Below are positions 46,010 through 55,966 of a DNA stretch of 64,000 nucleotides, piece by piece. Positions within the stretch are counted from its first letter, which is position 1; the number at the start of each line of letters is the position of its first letter. Position numbers and translations under genes: made by a program. The DNA lies in contig NZ_JH584235.1 of the NCBI RefSeq assembly GCF_000241465.1, positions 3,667,702 to 3,731,701 on the forward strand. The letters run 5' to 3'. The notes under the pieces are model-generated. The model was not told the DNA's origin, made no database searches, and worked only from the letters and a program-made list of their open reading frames with translations. This stretch comes from Sphingomonas echinoides ATCC 14820 (GTDB taxonomy: Bacteria > Pseudomonadota > Alphaproteobacteria > Sphingomonadales > Sphingomonadaceae).

Positions 46010-46126
46010 CGCCGCTCTCCACCGTCTTGAATTTCTGGTACGCGACGACAAATGGAGCGGGACGAAATAGGTTGCAACCCGAAACGTACGTCGTCGGTTG
46101 GGGCGGTTCGATAAGGAGATAGGCAG

Positions 46127-47101
46127 ATGGCACGCGTTGCGCGGATCGACCGTATTGGTGGCCCCGAAGTGATCGAATGGGTCGATGTGACTTTGCCCGA
46201 TCCCGGCCCCGGCGAAGTGCGGATGCGCAATGTCGCGGTCGGGCTGAACTTCATCGATGTCTATCACCGCACCGGGCTGTACCCGATGGCGTTGCCGGGT
46301 GGGCTGGGTTCGGAGGCGGCGGGTGTGGTTACCGCCGTAGGGCCGGGGGTGACCGAGGTCGCGCCGGGCGACCGTGTCGGTACTTTCGGCCCCGCGCTCG
46401 GTGCCTATGCGACCGAACGCAATGTCCCCGCCAAGATCCTGCTCAAGCTGCCCGATGATATCAGCGACCAGACCGCCGCCGCCGTGCTGCTCAAAGGCTG
46501 CACCACCGAATTCTTGGTCGAGCGTTGCGCGCGCGTGCAGGCCGGGCAGACCGTGCTGGTTCATGCCGCAGCGGGCGGCACCGGGCATTTGCTGGTCGGC
46601 TGGCTGAAAGCGATCGGCGCGACGGTGATCGGCACCGTCGGCAGCCCGGAAAAGGCGGTGCAGGCCAAGGCGGCGGGGGCCGACCACGTGCTGCTCCACA
46701 AGAGCGAGGATGTGGCGCAGCGCGTGCGCGAGTTGACCGAGGGGGCGGGCGTGCCGATCATTTTCGATGGCGTCGGCATGGCCACCTGGGAGGTTTCGCT
46801 GGCCAGCGCCGCGCGGCGCGGGCTGATCGTCAGTTTCGGCAATGCCGGTGGCAAGGTAACCGGGGTCGATCTCGGCATCCTGTCGGCGCGCGGGTCGCTG
46901 TTCGTCACCCGCCCGACGCTGTTCAGCTATTATGTCACGCCCGAGGAGCGCCAGGCCGGGATCGACCGCGTGTTCGCGATGCTGCGCTCGGGCGCGATCA
47001 CCCCCGAAATCGGCCAGACCTTCGCGCTGGAAGACGCCGCCGCCGCGCACCGCGCGCTGGAAGCCGGGGAAACGTGTGGCGCGACCGTGCTGACCGTGTA
47101 A
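46127..47101 (+). CDS. NADPH:quinone oxidoreductase
   Basis: 324 residues, zinc-free medium-chain dehydrogenase family. RIGGPEVIEWVDV at the start, GLNFIDVYHRTGLYP, PGGLGSEAAGVV and the nucleotide-binding AAAGGTGHLLVGWLKAIGA match bacterial quinone oxidoreductase (QorA type). It probably reduces quinones with NADPH. AAGGAG lies before the ATG. Confidence 0.92.
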   Translation: MARVARIDRIGGPEVIEWVDVTLPDPGPGEVRMRNVAVGLNFIDVYHRTGLYPMALPGGLGSEAAGVVTAVGPGVTEVAPGDRVGTFGPALGAYATERNVPAKILLKLPDDISDQTAAAVLLKGCTTEFLVERCARVQAGQTVLVHAAAGGTGHLLVGWLKAIGATVIGTVGSPEKAVQAKAAGADHVLLHKSEDVAQRVRELTEGAGVPIIFDGVGMATWEVSLASAARRGLIVSFGNAGGKVTGVDLGILSARGSLFVTRPTLFSYYVTPEERQAGIDRVFAMLRSGAITPEIGQTFALEDAAAAHRALEAGETCGATVLTV

Positions 47102-47178
47102 CCGCCTTGGGCGTTTTGTCTCATCGCAGTCGGCGCGCGGGTTCCTATCTAGGCGGCAGCGAAAAGGTTGGATCAGAC

Positions 47179-47619
47179 ATGGCGGACACACAGACTGAAG
47201 GCGAAAAATGGCGCTGGATCCTCAAATCCGGGGCCAAGGGCCTGTGCCCGCGCTGCGGCAAGGGGCATATGTTCCGCTCATGGCTGAAGGTGGTCGACCG
47301 CTGCGAGGTGTGCGGGTTGGATTACAGCTTCGCCTCGCCCGATGACGGTCCGGCCTTCTTCTCCTTGTGCATCGTCGCGTTTCCATTGCTGTTCGTGGTG
47401 GTGTGGTTCCAGGTGGCGTTCAGCCCACCGTTCTGGGTCCATGCCGTAACCTCGCTGCCGCTGATGCTGGCGGGATGCCTGCTGCCGCTGCGCCCGATCA
47501 AGGGATGGCTGGTCGCCTCGCAATATGTGAACAAGGCGCATGAAGCCGGGACGGCGCAATTGTGGGGGCAGTTGAACGGGCGGACGGTCGAGAAGGGCGG
47601 GACGGCGTTTGATGAGTGA
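47179..47619 (+). CDS. DUF983 membrane protein
   Basis: 146 residues. A zinc-ribbon-like start (LCPRCGKGHMF and CEVCGLDYSF, two CxxC pairs) and two membrane helices (SLCIVAFPLLFVVVWFQV and AVTSLPLMLAGCLLPLRP) are typical of DUF983 proteins, of unknown function, often near cytochrome oxidase genes. Here it follows the quinone oxidoreductase gene, 77 bases behind. Confidence 0.9.
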   Translation: MADTQTEGEKWRWILKSGAKGLCPRCGKGHMFRSWLKVVDRCEVCGLDYSFASPDDGPAFFSLCIVAFPLLFVVVWFQVAFSPPFWVHAVTSLPLMLAGCLLPLRPIKGWLVASQYVNKAHEAGTAQLWGQLNGRTVEKGGTAFDE

Positions 47620-47637
47620 GGGGGCGGGTGTTCGGCA

Positions 47638-48645
47638 TTAAAGAATGCCGATGTCATGCAGCCATTGCTTGACCTGCCCCGGCCATTCTGTGGTGATCGG
47701 ATCGGCAGTTGGGCGCATGCCGAAAGCGTGGCCGCCCTTCGCATAGAGACGCAGATCGACCGGTACGCCTGCGTCGTTCAGCGCCAGCGCATAGGCCATT
47801 GGTTGCCGGATATTGTCCATTGAATCGTTCATGGCGTGAAGGATGAGCGTCGGCGGGGCCTTCGGGCTGATCGTCACCCAGGGTTGCAAGTCCAGGCTGT
47901 TCCGCCCCTTGCTGGTGTCCACCATGCGCGCCGTATAGGCGATGATCGCAAAGTCGGGTCGTGGGGATTGGCGGTCGGCCGCGTCGGCTGGCGGATAGGT
48001 GCGCTCTTCCGTATTGCTCATATTCGCGGCGAGATAGGCACCGGCTGAAAACCCGATTACGCCGATCTTATGGGGATCGATGCCGTAGCTGGCGGCATCC
48101 TGTCGTAGCAAACCCATCGCGCGTTGGGCATCTTCCAACGCCAACAGCACCTTCGGCCGCCGTTGCTGTCCATTTTCCGCCGGCCAGGCTTGCGGGGTCC
48201 GGTATTTGAGCATGGCGCAGGTCATGCCCTGCTGGACCACCCAGTCGCATATTTCGGTGCCTTCCAAATCGGTGGCGACGACTTCAAATCCGCCCCCTGG
48301 CAGCACCAACATCGCGGCCCCGTTGTGCGGCCCTTTGGGGCGATAGACGGTCATGGTTGGTCGCGTGACATAGGTTGCCCAGTGCCATTTGCGCCCTCCA
48401 ACCAGACCGGTGCCATTGCCCGTTGCCTCGGGACGATCGCCGCTGTCGGGTTTGGCGAGGGCGACGTTTGCCGACCATAGCGGCACCTGCGTACCCTCGG
48501 CGGGGGCTTGCCATACGCCTTCGCGTTCGTCCTTCGGGATATGGACGCGGGCTGGCGCGCTATCGGATTTGGCTGTCTGCCCTGAGGCGGCTCCAGCGAT
48601 GAAGAAGGTGAGGAGCGAGCAGACGACGAACCGGAACCGCGACAC
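47638..48645 (-). CDS. Exported alpha/beta hydrolase, carbohydrate-esterase-like
   Basis: 335 residues. Signal peptide MSRFRFVVCSLLTFFIAGAASGQ. It has the VLPGGGFEVVATDLEG oxyanion loop, the nucleophile elbow GVIGFSAGAYLAANMS, and an Asp/His at HAMNDSMD and GGHAFGM. This pattern matches exported xylan/acetyl esterases of the BD-FAE-like kind, which remove acetyl or feruloyl groups from plant polymers. The substrate is a guess. Convergent with DUF983. Confidence 0.82.
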   Translation of the reverse strand: MSRFRFVVCSLLTFFIAGAASGQTAKSDSAPARVHIPKDEREGVWQAPAEGTQVPLWSANVALAKPDSGDRPEATGNGTGLVGGRKWHWATYVTRPTMTVYRPKGPHNGAAMLVLPGGGFEVVATDLEGTEICDWVVQQGMTCAMLKYRTPQAWPAENGQQRRPKVLLALEDAQRAMGLLRQDAASYGIDPHKIGVIGFSAGAYLAANMSNTEERTYPPADAADRQSPRPDFAIIAYTARMVDTSKGRNSLDLQPWVTISPKAPPTLILHAMNDSMDNIRQPMAYALALNDAGVPVDLRLYAKGGHAFGMRPTADPITTEWPGQVKQWLHDIGIL

Positions 48646-48938
48646 ATCGTATCTCCTGATTTTGAGCGCGCAATCCGTGCTTTAGCACCTGGGTGGTGGC
48701 ACGAGTGGAGAGTAGCCGCCTCCGCACGGTGCGCCAATCGCAACTTTCTTGATTGGGAAGGTGGAGCGGGACGTCAGACGCAAGCGCGGCCATTGCAAAC
48801 AGAAAGGGCGCCCGGATCGCTCCAGACGCTCTTTCTTCGATCGCGCCGCGGCAGAGCAGCGTCGTCGGTCCTCGCTAAAGCGAGGCCGGCCGATTCGCAC
48901 GATGCGCTGGCGCGCACCGGTGCGGGCGCGGCCGCACC
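48646..48938. other. Intergenic stretch between glnA and the esterase, with GC-rich hairpins
   Basis: It holds a perfect hairpin CCTCGCTAAAGCGAGG at 48870-48885 and a palindromic CGCACCGGTGCG near 48914, both downstream of glnA on its strand; these may end the glnB-glnA transcript. The left part must hold the esterase promoter. No ORF. Confidence 0.4.
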
Positions 48939-50363
48939 TTAGTACGAATAGTACATATCGAACTCGACCGGGCTCGGCGTCATCTCCCACCGTGCCACGT
49001 CCTGCATCTTCAGTTCGATGTACGATTCGATCTGGTCCTTCGAGAACACGTCGCCCTTGAGCAGGAAGTCGTGATCGGCGGCCAGCGATTCGAGCGCTTC
49101 GCGGAGCGAGCCGCACACGGTCGGCACTTCGGCCAGTTCGGCCGGCGGCAGGTCGTACAGGTTCTTGTCCATCGCCTCACCCGGGTGGATGCGGTTCTGG
49201 ATGCCGTCGAGGCCGGCCATGAACAGCGCCGCATAGCAGAGATACGGGTTGGCCATCGCGTCGGGGAAGCGCACTTCGACGCGCTTTGCCTTGGGGCCGG
49301 TGCCATAAGGAATGCGGCACGAGGCCGAGCGGTTGCGCGCCGAATACGCGAGCAGCACGGGCGCTTCGTAGCCCGGCACCAGGCGCTTGTAGCTGTTGGT
49401 GGTCGGGTTGGTGAAGGCGTTCACGGCCTTGGCGTGCTTGATGATGCCGCCGATGAAATACAGGCAAGTGTCCGACAGACCGGCATAGCCATTGCCCGCG
49501 AACAGCGGCTGGCCCTTGTCCCAGATCGACAGATGGGTGTGCATCCCCGAGCCGTTATCTTCCTTGATCGGCTTGGGCATGAACGTGACGGTCTTGCCGT
49601 AAGCCTGCGCGACATTGTGGCAGACATATTTGTAGATCTGCATCCGGTCGGCGGTCAGCGTCATTGTGCCGAAGGTGAGGCCGAGCTCGTGCTGGGCAGC
49701 GGCGACTTCGTGGTGATGCTTGTCGCAGGGCAGGCCCATTTCGAGCATGGTCGACACCATCTCACCGCGAATGTCGACGGCGCTGTCGACCGGCGCGACC
49801 GGGAAGTACCCGCCCTTGGCGCGCGGACGGTGGCCGAGATTGCCGCCGTCATAGCTGGTGCCGGTGTTGGTCGGCAGCTCGATATCGTCGATCTTGTAAT
49901 AGCTGGTCGAATAGCTGTTTTCGAACTGGACGTTGTCGAACATGAAGAATTCGGCTTCCGGCCCGATGTACACGGTGTCGCCAATGCCGGTGGTCTTGAG
50001 ATACGCCTCGGCGCGCTTGGCGGTCGAGCGCGGATCGCGGGCGTAGAGTTCGCCGGTCGACGGCTCGACAATGTCGCACACCAGGATCAGCATCGGCGTT
50101 GCCGAGAACGGATCGGTCCACACCGCGTCCAGATCCGGCTTCAGGATCATGTCGGATTCGTTGATCGCCTTCCAGCCCTCTATCGATGAACCGTCGAACA
50201 TGAAGCCGTCGGTCAGCTCGTCTTCGCCGACGACACCGGCGACCATGGTCAGATGCTGCCATTTCCCCTTGGGGTCGGTGAAGCGCAGATCGACCCACTC
50301 GATCTCCTGCTCCTTGATCATCTTCAGCACGTCGCTCGCAGTGTTTGGAGCCGAATTCGCCAT
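48939..50363 (-). CDS. glnA: Glutamine synthetase type I
   Basis: 474 residues. The start has the type I pattern [23 protein letters not shown], then [26 protein letters not shown] (metal Glu), [20 protein letters not shown] and [27 protein letters not shown]. The adenylylation Tyr is in [10 protein letters not shown]. It makes glutamine from glutamate and ammonia and works as a dodecamer. It follows glnB by about 97 bases and is probably cotranscribed from the sigma-54 promoter upstream of glnB. Confidence 0.98.
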   Translation of the reverse strand: MANSAPNTASDVLKMIKEQEIEWVDLRFTDPKGKWQHLTMVAGVVGEDELTDGFMFDGSSIEGWKAINESDMILKPDLDAVWTDPFSATPMLILVCDIVEPSTGELYARDPRSTAKRAEAYLKTTGIGDTVYIGPEAEFFMFDNVQFENSYSTSYYKIDDIELPTNTGTSYDGGNLGHRPRAKGGYFPVAPVDSAVDIRGEMVSTMLEMGLPCDKHHHEVAAAQHELGLTFGTMTLTADRMQIYKYVCHNVAQAYGKTVTFMPKPIKEDNGSGMHTHLSIWDKGQPLFAGNGYAGLSDTCLYFIGGIIKHAKAVNAFTNPTTNSYKRLVPGYEAPVLLAYSARNRSASCRIPYGTGPKAKRVEVRFPDAMANPYLCYAALFMAGLDGIQNRIHPGEAMDKNLYDLPPAELAEVPTVCGSLREALESLAADHDFLLKGDVFSKDQIESYIELKMQDVARWEMTPSPVEFDMYYSY

Positions 50364-50459
50364 GTCCCCACGCCCTTTCGTTATCAGTCAATGTCCCGCG
50401 TAGAATCGGGACTCACATTTCACCCGGATGCTCGGGTTGTCACACAATGTTGCGCTGCG

Positions 50460-51262
<803 letters not shown>

Positions 51263-51658
51263 ATGTCTGAAGCAGTAGGGCTTTATCAAGTAAAGCTGTT
51301 GGTCCAGCTCGGTATTGAGCCGATCGTCGGGGCTCCGACGTTGCATTTGTCGCTGCTGGTCAATGCGGTTTCTGGTCAAATCCATGGCACGGCGCATATT
51401 ACGCAGTCGCTGCCGCCACCCTATGGATCGATCGAATTTCCCATCAGCGGCGTGCTGCATCATACCGGTTTCGGGCACGATACGCGGCTTATCGCGCTGC
51501 ATGGTGAATATGTCGTGTCGGTGCCGCCGCCCGCGATCGGCAGCTATCTCGCGCACTTCTCGGCGGCGCTGGCCGTCGATGCGGAATGGAACGGCGTCGG
51601 CACGTACACCTATGGCAACCACACCATTACGCACGGCACGGTAAGCAAAGTCAGCTGA
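51263..51658 (+). CDS. DUF1842 domain protein
   Basis: 131 residues, AGGAG a few bases before the ATG. The pattern MSEAVGLYQVKLLVQLG, GAPTLHLSLLVNAVSGQIHGTAHITQSLPPP, GVLHHTGFGHDTRLIALHGEY matches DUF1842, a small beta-rich protein of unknown function reported in Burkholderia-type and other bacteria. No signal peptide. It stands alone, with a long AT-rich leader. Function unknown. Confidence 0.7.
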   Translation: MSEAVGLYQVKLLVQLGIEPIVGAPTLHLSLLVNAVSGQIHGTAHITQSLPPPYGSIEFPISGVLHHTGFGHDTRLIALHGEYVVSVPPPAIGSYLAHFSAALAVDAEWNGVGTYTYGNHTITHGTVSKVS

Positions 51659-51741
51659 ACCTGGCGGCAGCGTGGGGACGGGTTTGCCCCGCCCCACGCT
51701 GCCTTTTCCGATGTCTCGCTAGATCGATCGGGTATCAGATT

Positions 51742-52566
51742 TCAATACGGCGGCTTGTCGAACCCGCCGGGGCTGAGCGTGAAGATTTCGCAACCGGTCT
51801 CGGTAATGCCGATCGAATGTTCGAACTGCGCCGACAGCGAACGGTCGCGCGTTACCGCCGTCCAGCCATCGTCGAGCACCTTCACGTCGGGGCGGCCGGT
51901 GTTGATCATCGGCTCGATCGTGAAGATCATGCCGGGCTTCAACTCGGGGCCGGTGCCGGGGCGACCGGCATGGACGACTTCGGGTGCATCGTGGAACAGG
52001 CGGCCGACGCCGTGGCCGCAGAAATCGCGCACCACGCCGTAGCGATGCTTTTCGGCATGACGCTGGATCACGTCGCCAATGTCGCCGAGATGATTGCCGG
52101 GCTTGGCCATTTCGATGCCGAGCATCAGGCACTCATAGGTCACCTCGACCAGCCGCTTCGCCTTGATCGGCACATCGCCGACCAGATACATGCGGCTGGT
52201 GTCACCGTGCCAGCCATCCAGCAATGGCGTCACGTCGACATTGACGATGTCGCCATTTTTCAGCGTCTTGTCGCTGGGGATGCCGTGGCAGACAACGTGG
52301 TTGGTCGAGATGCAGCTCGAATGCGTGTAGCCGCGATAGCCGAGCGTTGCCGGCACGCCGCCGCGATCGACGATGAAGCGGCGGATCATCGCGTCCAACT
52401 CGGCGGTGGCCATGCCGGGCACCATGTGCGGCACGATCATGTCGAGCGCTTCGGCGGCAAGCTGCCCGGCGGCGCGCATGCCAGCGAAGGCTTCGGGGCC
52501 ATGGAGCTTGATGGCACCGGTACGGGCGGTGGGCGCGTCGGCGGTTACGGTTACATATTCGGTCAT
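51742..52566 (-). CDS. map: Methionine aminopeptidase
   Basis: 274 residues. The metal site residues are seen in SCISTNHVVCHGIPS, GDIVNVDVTPLLDGWHGDTSRM (two Asp), RDFCGHGVGRLFHDAPEVVH (His), FTIEPMINTG (Glu) and SAQFEHSIGITETG (Glu). It removes the first Met of new proteins. The N-terminal 20 residues are longer than in E. coli. Divergent from the CinA-like gene. Confidence 0.97.
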   Translation of the reverse strand: MTEYVTVTADAPTARTGAIKLHGPEAFAGMRAAGQLAAEALDMIVPHMVPGMATAELDAMIRRFIVDRGGVPATLGYRGYTHSSCISTNHVVCHGIPSDKTLKNGDIVNVDVTPLLDGWHGDTSRMYLVGDVPIKAKRLVEVTYECLMLGIEMAKPGNHLGDIGDVIQRHAEKHRYGVVRDFCGHGVGRLFHDAPEVVHAGRPGTGPELKPGMIFTIEPMINTGRPDVKVLDDGWTAVTRDRSLSAQFEHSIGITETGCEIFTLSPGGFDKPPY

Positions 52567-52629
52567 CCCCGCGATATAGCGAAGCCGCTTGGGCTTTGCG
52601 AGGGCCCCGATGCGGGCTATGCGGGAAGC

Positions 52630-53385
52630 ATGACGACACGCATCTGGACGGCTGCACTGGCGGTGATCGGCGACGAGATCCTGTCGGGCCGCACGCAGGA
52701 CAAGAATATCGCGCAAATCGCGACCTGGCTCAACGTGCAGGGCATCCGCCTGGCCGAGGTGCGCGTCGTGCCCGACAAGACCGATGCCATCGTCGAGGCG
52801 GTCAACGTCCTGCGCGCGCGCAACGATTATCTGTTCACGACGGGCGGCATTGGCCCGACGCATGACGACATCACCGTCGATGCGATTGCCGAGGCGCTGG
52901 GCGTGCCGGTGGTCTATCACCCGCAAGCGGTGGCGGTGCTGGAAGCCTATTACACCACGCGCGGCGGCCTGACCGAGGCGCGCAAGCGCATGGCGCGCGT
53001 GCCGGAGGGGGCCGATCTGATCGAAAACCGCATGTCGGGCGCGCCGGGCATTCGCGTCAGCAATATCTTCATCATGGCGGGGGTGCCGCACATTACCGCA
53101 GGGATGCTGGACGCGCTGACCGGAACGCTGGAAGGCGGGTTGCCGGTGCTGTCGCGCACGATCGGCTGCTGGGTCGGCGAAAGCGAGATTGCCGATCTGC
53201 TGCGCGAGGCCGAAAAGAGCCATGAAGGCGTGGCTATTGGGAGTTATCCCTTCTTTCGCGATGGCCGCACCGGTGCCAATTTCGTGGTGCGCGCAACCGA
53301 CGCCGCGCTGGCCGACCGCTGCATCGCTGACCTTACCCGTGCGTTGGAAGCTACGGGGCGGACGGTTGTGGCGGGCGGCATTTGA
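52630..53385 (+). CDS. Molybdopterin-binding (CinA N-terminal-like) protein
   Basis: 251 residues. AALAVIGDEILSGRTQDKNIAQIATWL and FTTGGIGPTHDDITVDAIAEALGVPV are the signature of the MoCF/CinA nucleotide-binding domain. The C-terminal nicotinamide-nucleotide amidase domain is absent, so it corresponds to the stand-alone N-terminal type. It begins 63 bases from the divergent map gene. Its enzymatic role is uncertain; pyrophosphatase activity is known from related proteins. Confidence 0.88.
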   Translation: MTTRIWTAALAVIGDEILSGRTQDKNIAQIATWLNVQGIRLAEVRVVPDKTDAIVEAVNVLRARNDYLFTTGGIGPTHDDITVDAIAEALGVPVVYHPQAVAVLEAYYTTRGGLTEARKRMARVPEGADLIENRMSGAPGIRVSNIFIMAGVPHITAGMLDALTGTLEGGLPVLSRTIGCWVGESEIADLLREAEKSHEGVAIGSYPFFRDGRTGANFVVRATDAALADRCIADLTRALEATGRTVVAGGI

Positions 53386-53399
53386 GGGACAAGAGCGAC

Positions 53400-53741
53400 A
53401 TGATGAACCGTATCTCTGTGGCGATGCTCCTGACGGCGGCGCTGGCATCGTGCGATGGCAGCCCGAGCGGCAGCGCCAAGCCTGTCGCCGTGGCGACGCA
53501 TGATCCGATGGAGGCGAAGATCGATGCTTTGTCGCCCTCCTTGCAGGAAACGACGATGTTCCGCGCGATCCGCGATGGCGGCTACACCTGCCAGAAGATC
53601 GTGCGGATGAAAAAGCATGAGCCGATCGACGGCAAGGCGACGTGGATCGCCGAATGCGACGATCGCGGGCAATATGTCATCGCCTTGCAGCCGGGCGGCA
53701 TCTTCTGGGTAAGCGGCGTTCCGCAGCCCAAGAAGCGCTAG
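53400..53741 (+). CDS. Small lipoprotein of unknown function
   Basis: 113 residues from the ATG at 53400. The signal peptide MMNRISVAMLLTAALASC ends in a lipobox (LASC), so the Cys is probably lipid-modified. The rest has YTCQKIVRMKKHEPI and WIAECDDRGQYVIALQPGG with two more Cys. It lies 14 bases after the CinA-like gene and 10 before a TonB receptor. Confidence 0.75.
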   Translation: MMNRISVAMLLTAALASCDGSPSGSAKPVAVATHDPMEAKIDALSPSLQETTMFRAIRDGGYTCQKIVRMKKHEPIDGKATWIAECDDRGQYVIALQPGGIFWVSGVPQPKKR

Positions 53742-53751
53742 GCGCGCGCGA

Positions 53752-55815
53752 TTGCCGGAGCGGGTGGGGGCTGCGCTGCGCTCTGCAGGGAAGCGCAGGC
53801 CCACCCGCGCGAATGCTGTGTCCGGGTTGGCGCTGGCGGCGCTGATCGCGCCGGGCGCGGCGGTTGCCCAATCGTCGCCGGTGCCGGATGCGGCCGATAT
53901 CGTCGTGCTCGGCCAGTCCTTGCCACTGCCGCCTGGCGTGCCCGCTTATGGGACGGTGGCGATCGATCGCGCGCGGCTGACGGGCGATGCCTCGGGCCGG
54001 GTTGAGGATGTGCTGGCCGACGTTGCGGGCTTTCAGCAATTTCGCCGGGCGGACAGCCGTTCGGCCAACCCGTCGGCCCAGGGTGTCACGCTGCGTGCCT
54101 TGGGCGGCAATGCCTCCAGTCGGGCCCTGCTGTTGCTGGACGGGGTGCCGCTGGCCGACCCGTTCTTCGGCTACATTCCGTTCAACGCGCTGGCGGCGGA
54201 TCGGCTGTCGGGCGTGCGCGTCACGCGCGGCGGCGGGGCGGGCGCGTTCGGCGCAGGCGCGGTGGCGGGCACGATCGAACTGGCGAGCGCAACGCGGCGC
54301 GATTTGCCGCCGGTTTGGGGCGAGGTCTTTTACGGCAGCAATTCGGCCGTCGAAGCGTCCGGGAGTGTCTCGCCCGACGTCGGCAGTGGTTTCGTCAGCC
54401 TGTCTGGCAAGGTCGAGCGCGGCGACGGTTTCTTCACGACGCCGTTCGCCCAGCGCACCGCCGCCAGCGCACGGGCGCGCTATCGCGACTGGTCCGGGAG
54501 CGTGCGTGCGGTGGTGCCGCTGGATCCCGAAACCGAAGTGCAGGCCAGTGGTCTGCTGTTCCGCGACAATCGTACACTGCGCTTTGCGGGTGCGGACAGC
54601 AGTTCACAAGGCGAGGACGCCAGCGTCCGGCTGATTCATCGCGGTGGCTGGGCGGTGGATGCGCTGGCCTATGTTCAGGCGCGCAATTTCACCAACCGCG
54701 TCATCAGCGCGACCACTGCCAGGCTGACGCTCGACCAGCGCAATACGCCCGCGACCGGGATTGGCGGGAAGATCGAGCTGCGCCCGCCCGTCGGGCCCGA
54801 TCATCTCCTGCGGATCGGGGTGGATGCGCGCTTTGGCGAGGGGACGCTCTATGAGGATGCCTATGCCGCAAGTGGCGCCGTCACCACGCGACGCACCGCC
54901 GGCGGCCGGACCAGTACCACCGGTCTGTTTTTAGAGGATGACTGGACGATCGGTCGACTGGTCCTGACAGCAGGAGGGCGTGTTGATCGCTGGACGATCA
55001 GCGATGGCTTTTTCCGCGAGGCCAGCGCGAGCGGTCGGGTGATGACCGACACGCGCTTTGCCAATCGCGCGGGGGTGGAGGGGACCGGGCGCGCGGGCGC
55101 GCTGTTCCAGGCGAGCGATGCGGTGGCGGTGCGCGCGGCGGCCTATACCGGCTTTCGTCTACCGAGGCTGAACGAGTTGTACCGGCCGTTTGTCGTCTTT
55201 CCCGTCACCACCCAGGCCAATGCCGCGCTCGGACTGGAGCGGTTGCGCGGGTTCGAGGGGGGCTTCGACTTGAAACCATTCGCGGGCCTCACCCTGGGTG
55301 TCACGGCCTTCTACAATCGGCTGGAGGGAGCGATCGCCAATGTCACGATCGCGACCAACCTTCGCCAGCGGCAGAATGTCGATGCGATCGTCGCGCGTGG
55401 GGTGGAGGTGACGGCGCACGCAAAGCGTGGCGCGCTTGCGCTCGACCTGTCTTATGCCTTTAGCGACAGTACGGTCCATGCCTCGGGCGCATCGGCGCAG
55501 CTGGGCGGCTTTGCCCCTGCGCAAAGCCCCCGGCATAGCGCGAGCGCGACACTCGGCTGGGCAGGGCTGCGCGGATGGAGCGCGTCGCTGACCGCGCGCT
55601 ATGTCGGGCGGCAATATGAGGACGATCTGCAGACCGATGTGCTGCCCGCCGCGACCACGCTCGACGGGGTGGTGACGGTGCCGGTCGGTCGCCATGTCGC
55701 GGTGGTTCTGCGGGGCGAGAATCTGTTTGATGAAACGGTGGTGACGCGCAATGCCGCCGGATCGATCGACCTGGGCACGCCGCGCACGCTGTGGGTCGGG
55801 CTGCGCTTGCGGTGA
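53752..55815 (+). CDS. TonB-dependent outer membrane receptor (687 aa)
   Basis: A signal peptide region (SGLALAALIAPGAAVAQ) is followed by a TonB box DIVVLGQ, a plug with EDVLADVAGFQQFRRADSRSAN, QGVTLRALGGNASSRALLLLDGVPLADPFFGYIP and AGAFGAGAVAGTIELAS, then a barrel with R-L-N-E-L-Y-R-P and a C-terminal RTLWVGLRLR. It resembles the medium-size (BtuB/siderophore-like) receptors. TTG at 53752 is the best start I can see; GTG codons at 53764 and 53818 are alternatives. Ligand unknown. It is probably cotranscribed with the lipoprotein gene. Confidence 0.88.
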   Translation: MPERVGAALRSAGKRRPTRANAVSGLALAALIAPGAAVAQSSPVPDAADIVVLGQSLPLPPGVPAYGTVAIDRARLTGDASGRVEDVLADVAGFQQFRRADSRSANPSAQGVTLRALGGNASSRALLLLDGVPLADPFFGYIPFNALAADRLSGVRVTRGGGAGAFGAGAVAGTIELASATRRDLPPVWGEVFYGSNSAVEASGSVSPDVGSGFVSLSGKVERGDGFFTTPFAQRTAASARARYRDWSGSVRAVVPLDPETEVQASGLLFRDNRTLRFAGADSSSQGEDASVRLIHRGGWAVDALAYVQARNFTNRVISATTARLTLDQRNTPATGIGGKIELRPPVGPDHLLRIGVDARFGEGTLYEDAYAASGAVTTRRTAGGRTSTTGLFLEDDWTIGRLVLTAGGRVDRWTISDGFFREASASGRVMTDTRFANRAGVEGTGRAGALFQASDAVAVRAAAYTGFRLPRLNELYRPFVVFPVTTQANAALGLERLRGFEGGFDLKPFAGLTLGVTAFYNRLEGAIANVTIATNLRQRQNVDAIVARGVEVTAHAKRGALALDLSYAFSDSTVHASGASAQLGGFAPAQSPRHSASATLGWAGLRGWSASLTARYVGRQYEDDLQTDVLPAATTLDGVVTVPVGRHVAVVLRGENLFDETVVTRNAAGSIDLGTPRTLWVGLRLR

Positions 55816-55966
55816 TCCTGCCCGCTCTCCCTGCGGCGGGGGCTAGGGGAAAGCACGCATAGCAGCCACGGGCGCGACGCGGCATTGCTGGTGCTATTCT
55901 TGCGCGAGCACCCTGCGCTGTCCGCAGGAGCGTGTCACCGGCGATACGGTGTCGGGGGAAGCCACC

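Noticed and set aside
44585..47191. Extension of the aldehyde dehydrogenase frame to 868 codons
   Set aside because: The upstream part is antisense to the quinone reductase gene; the family start is at 46009.
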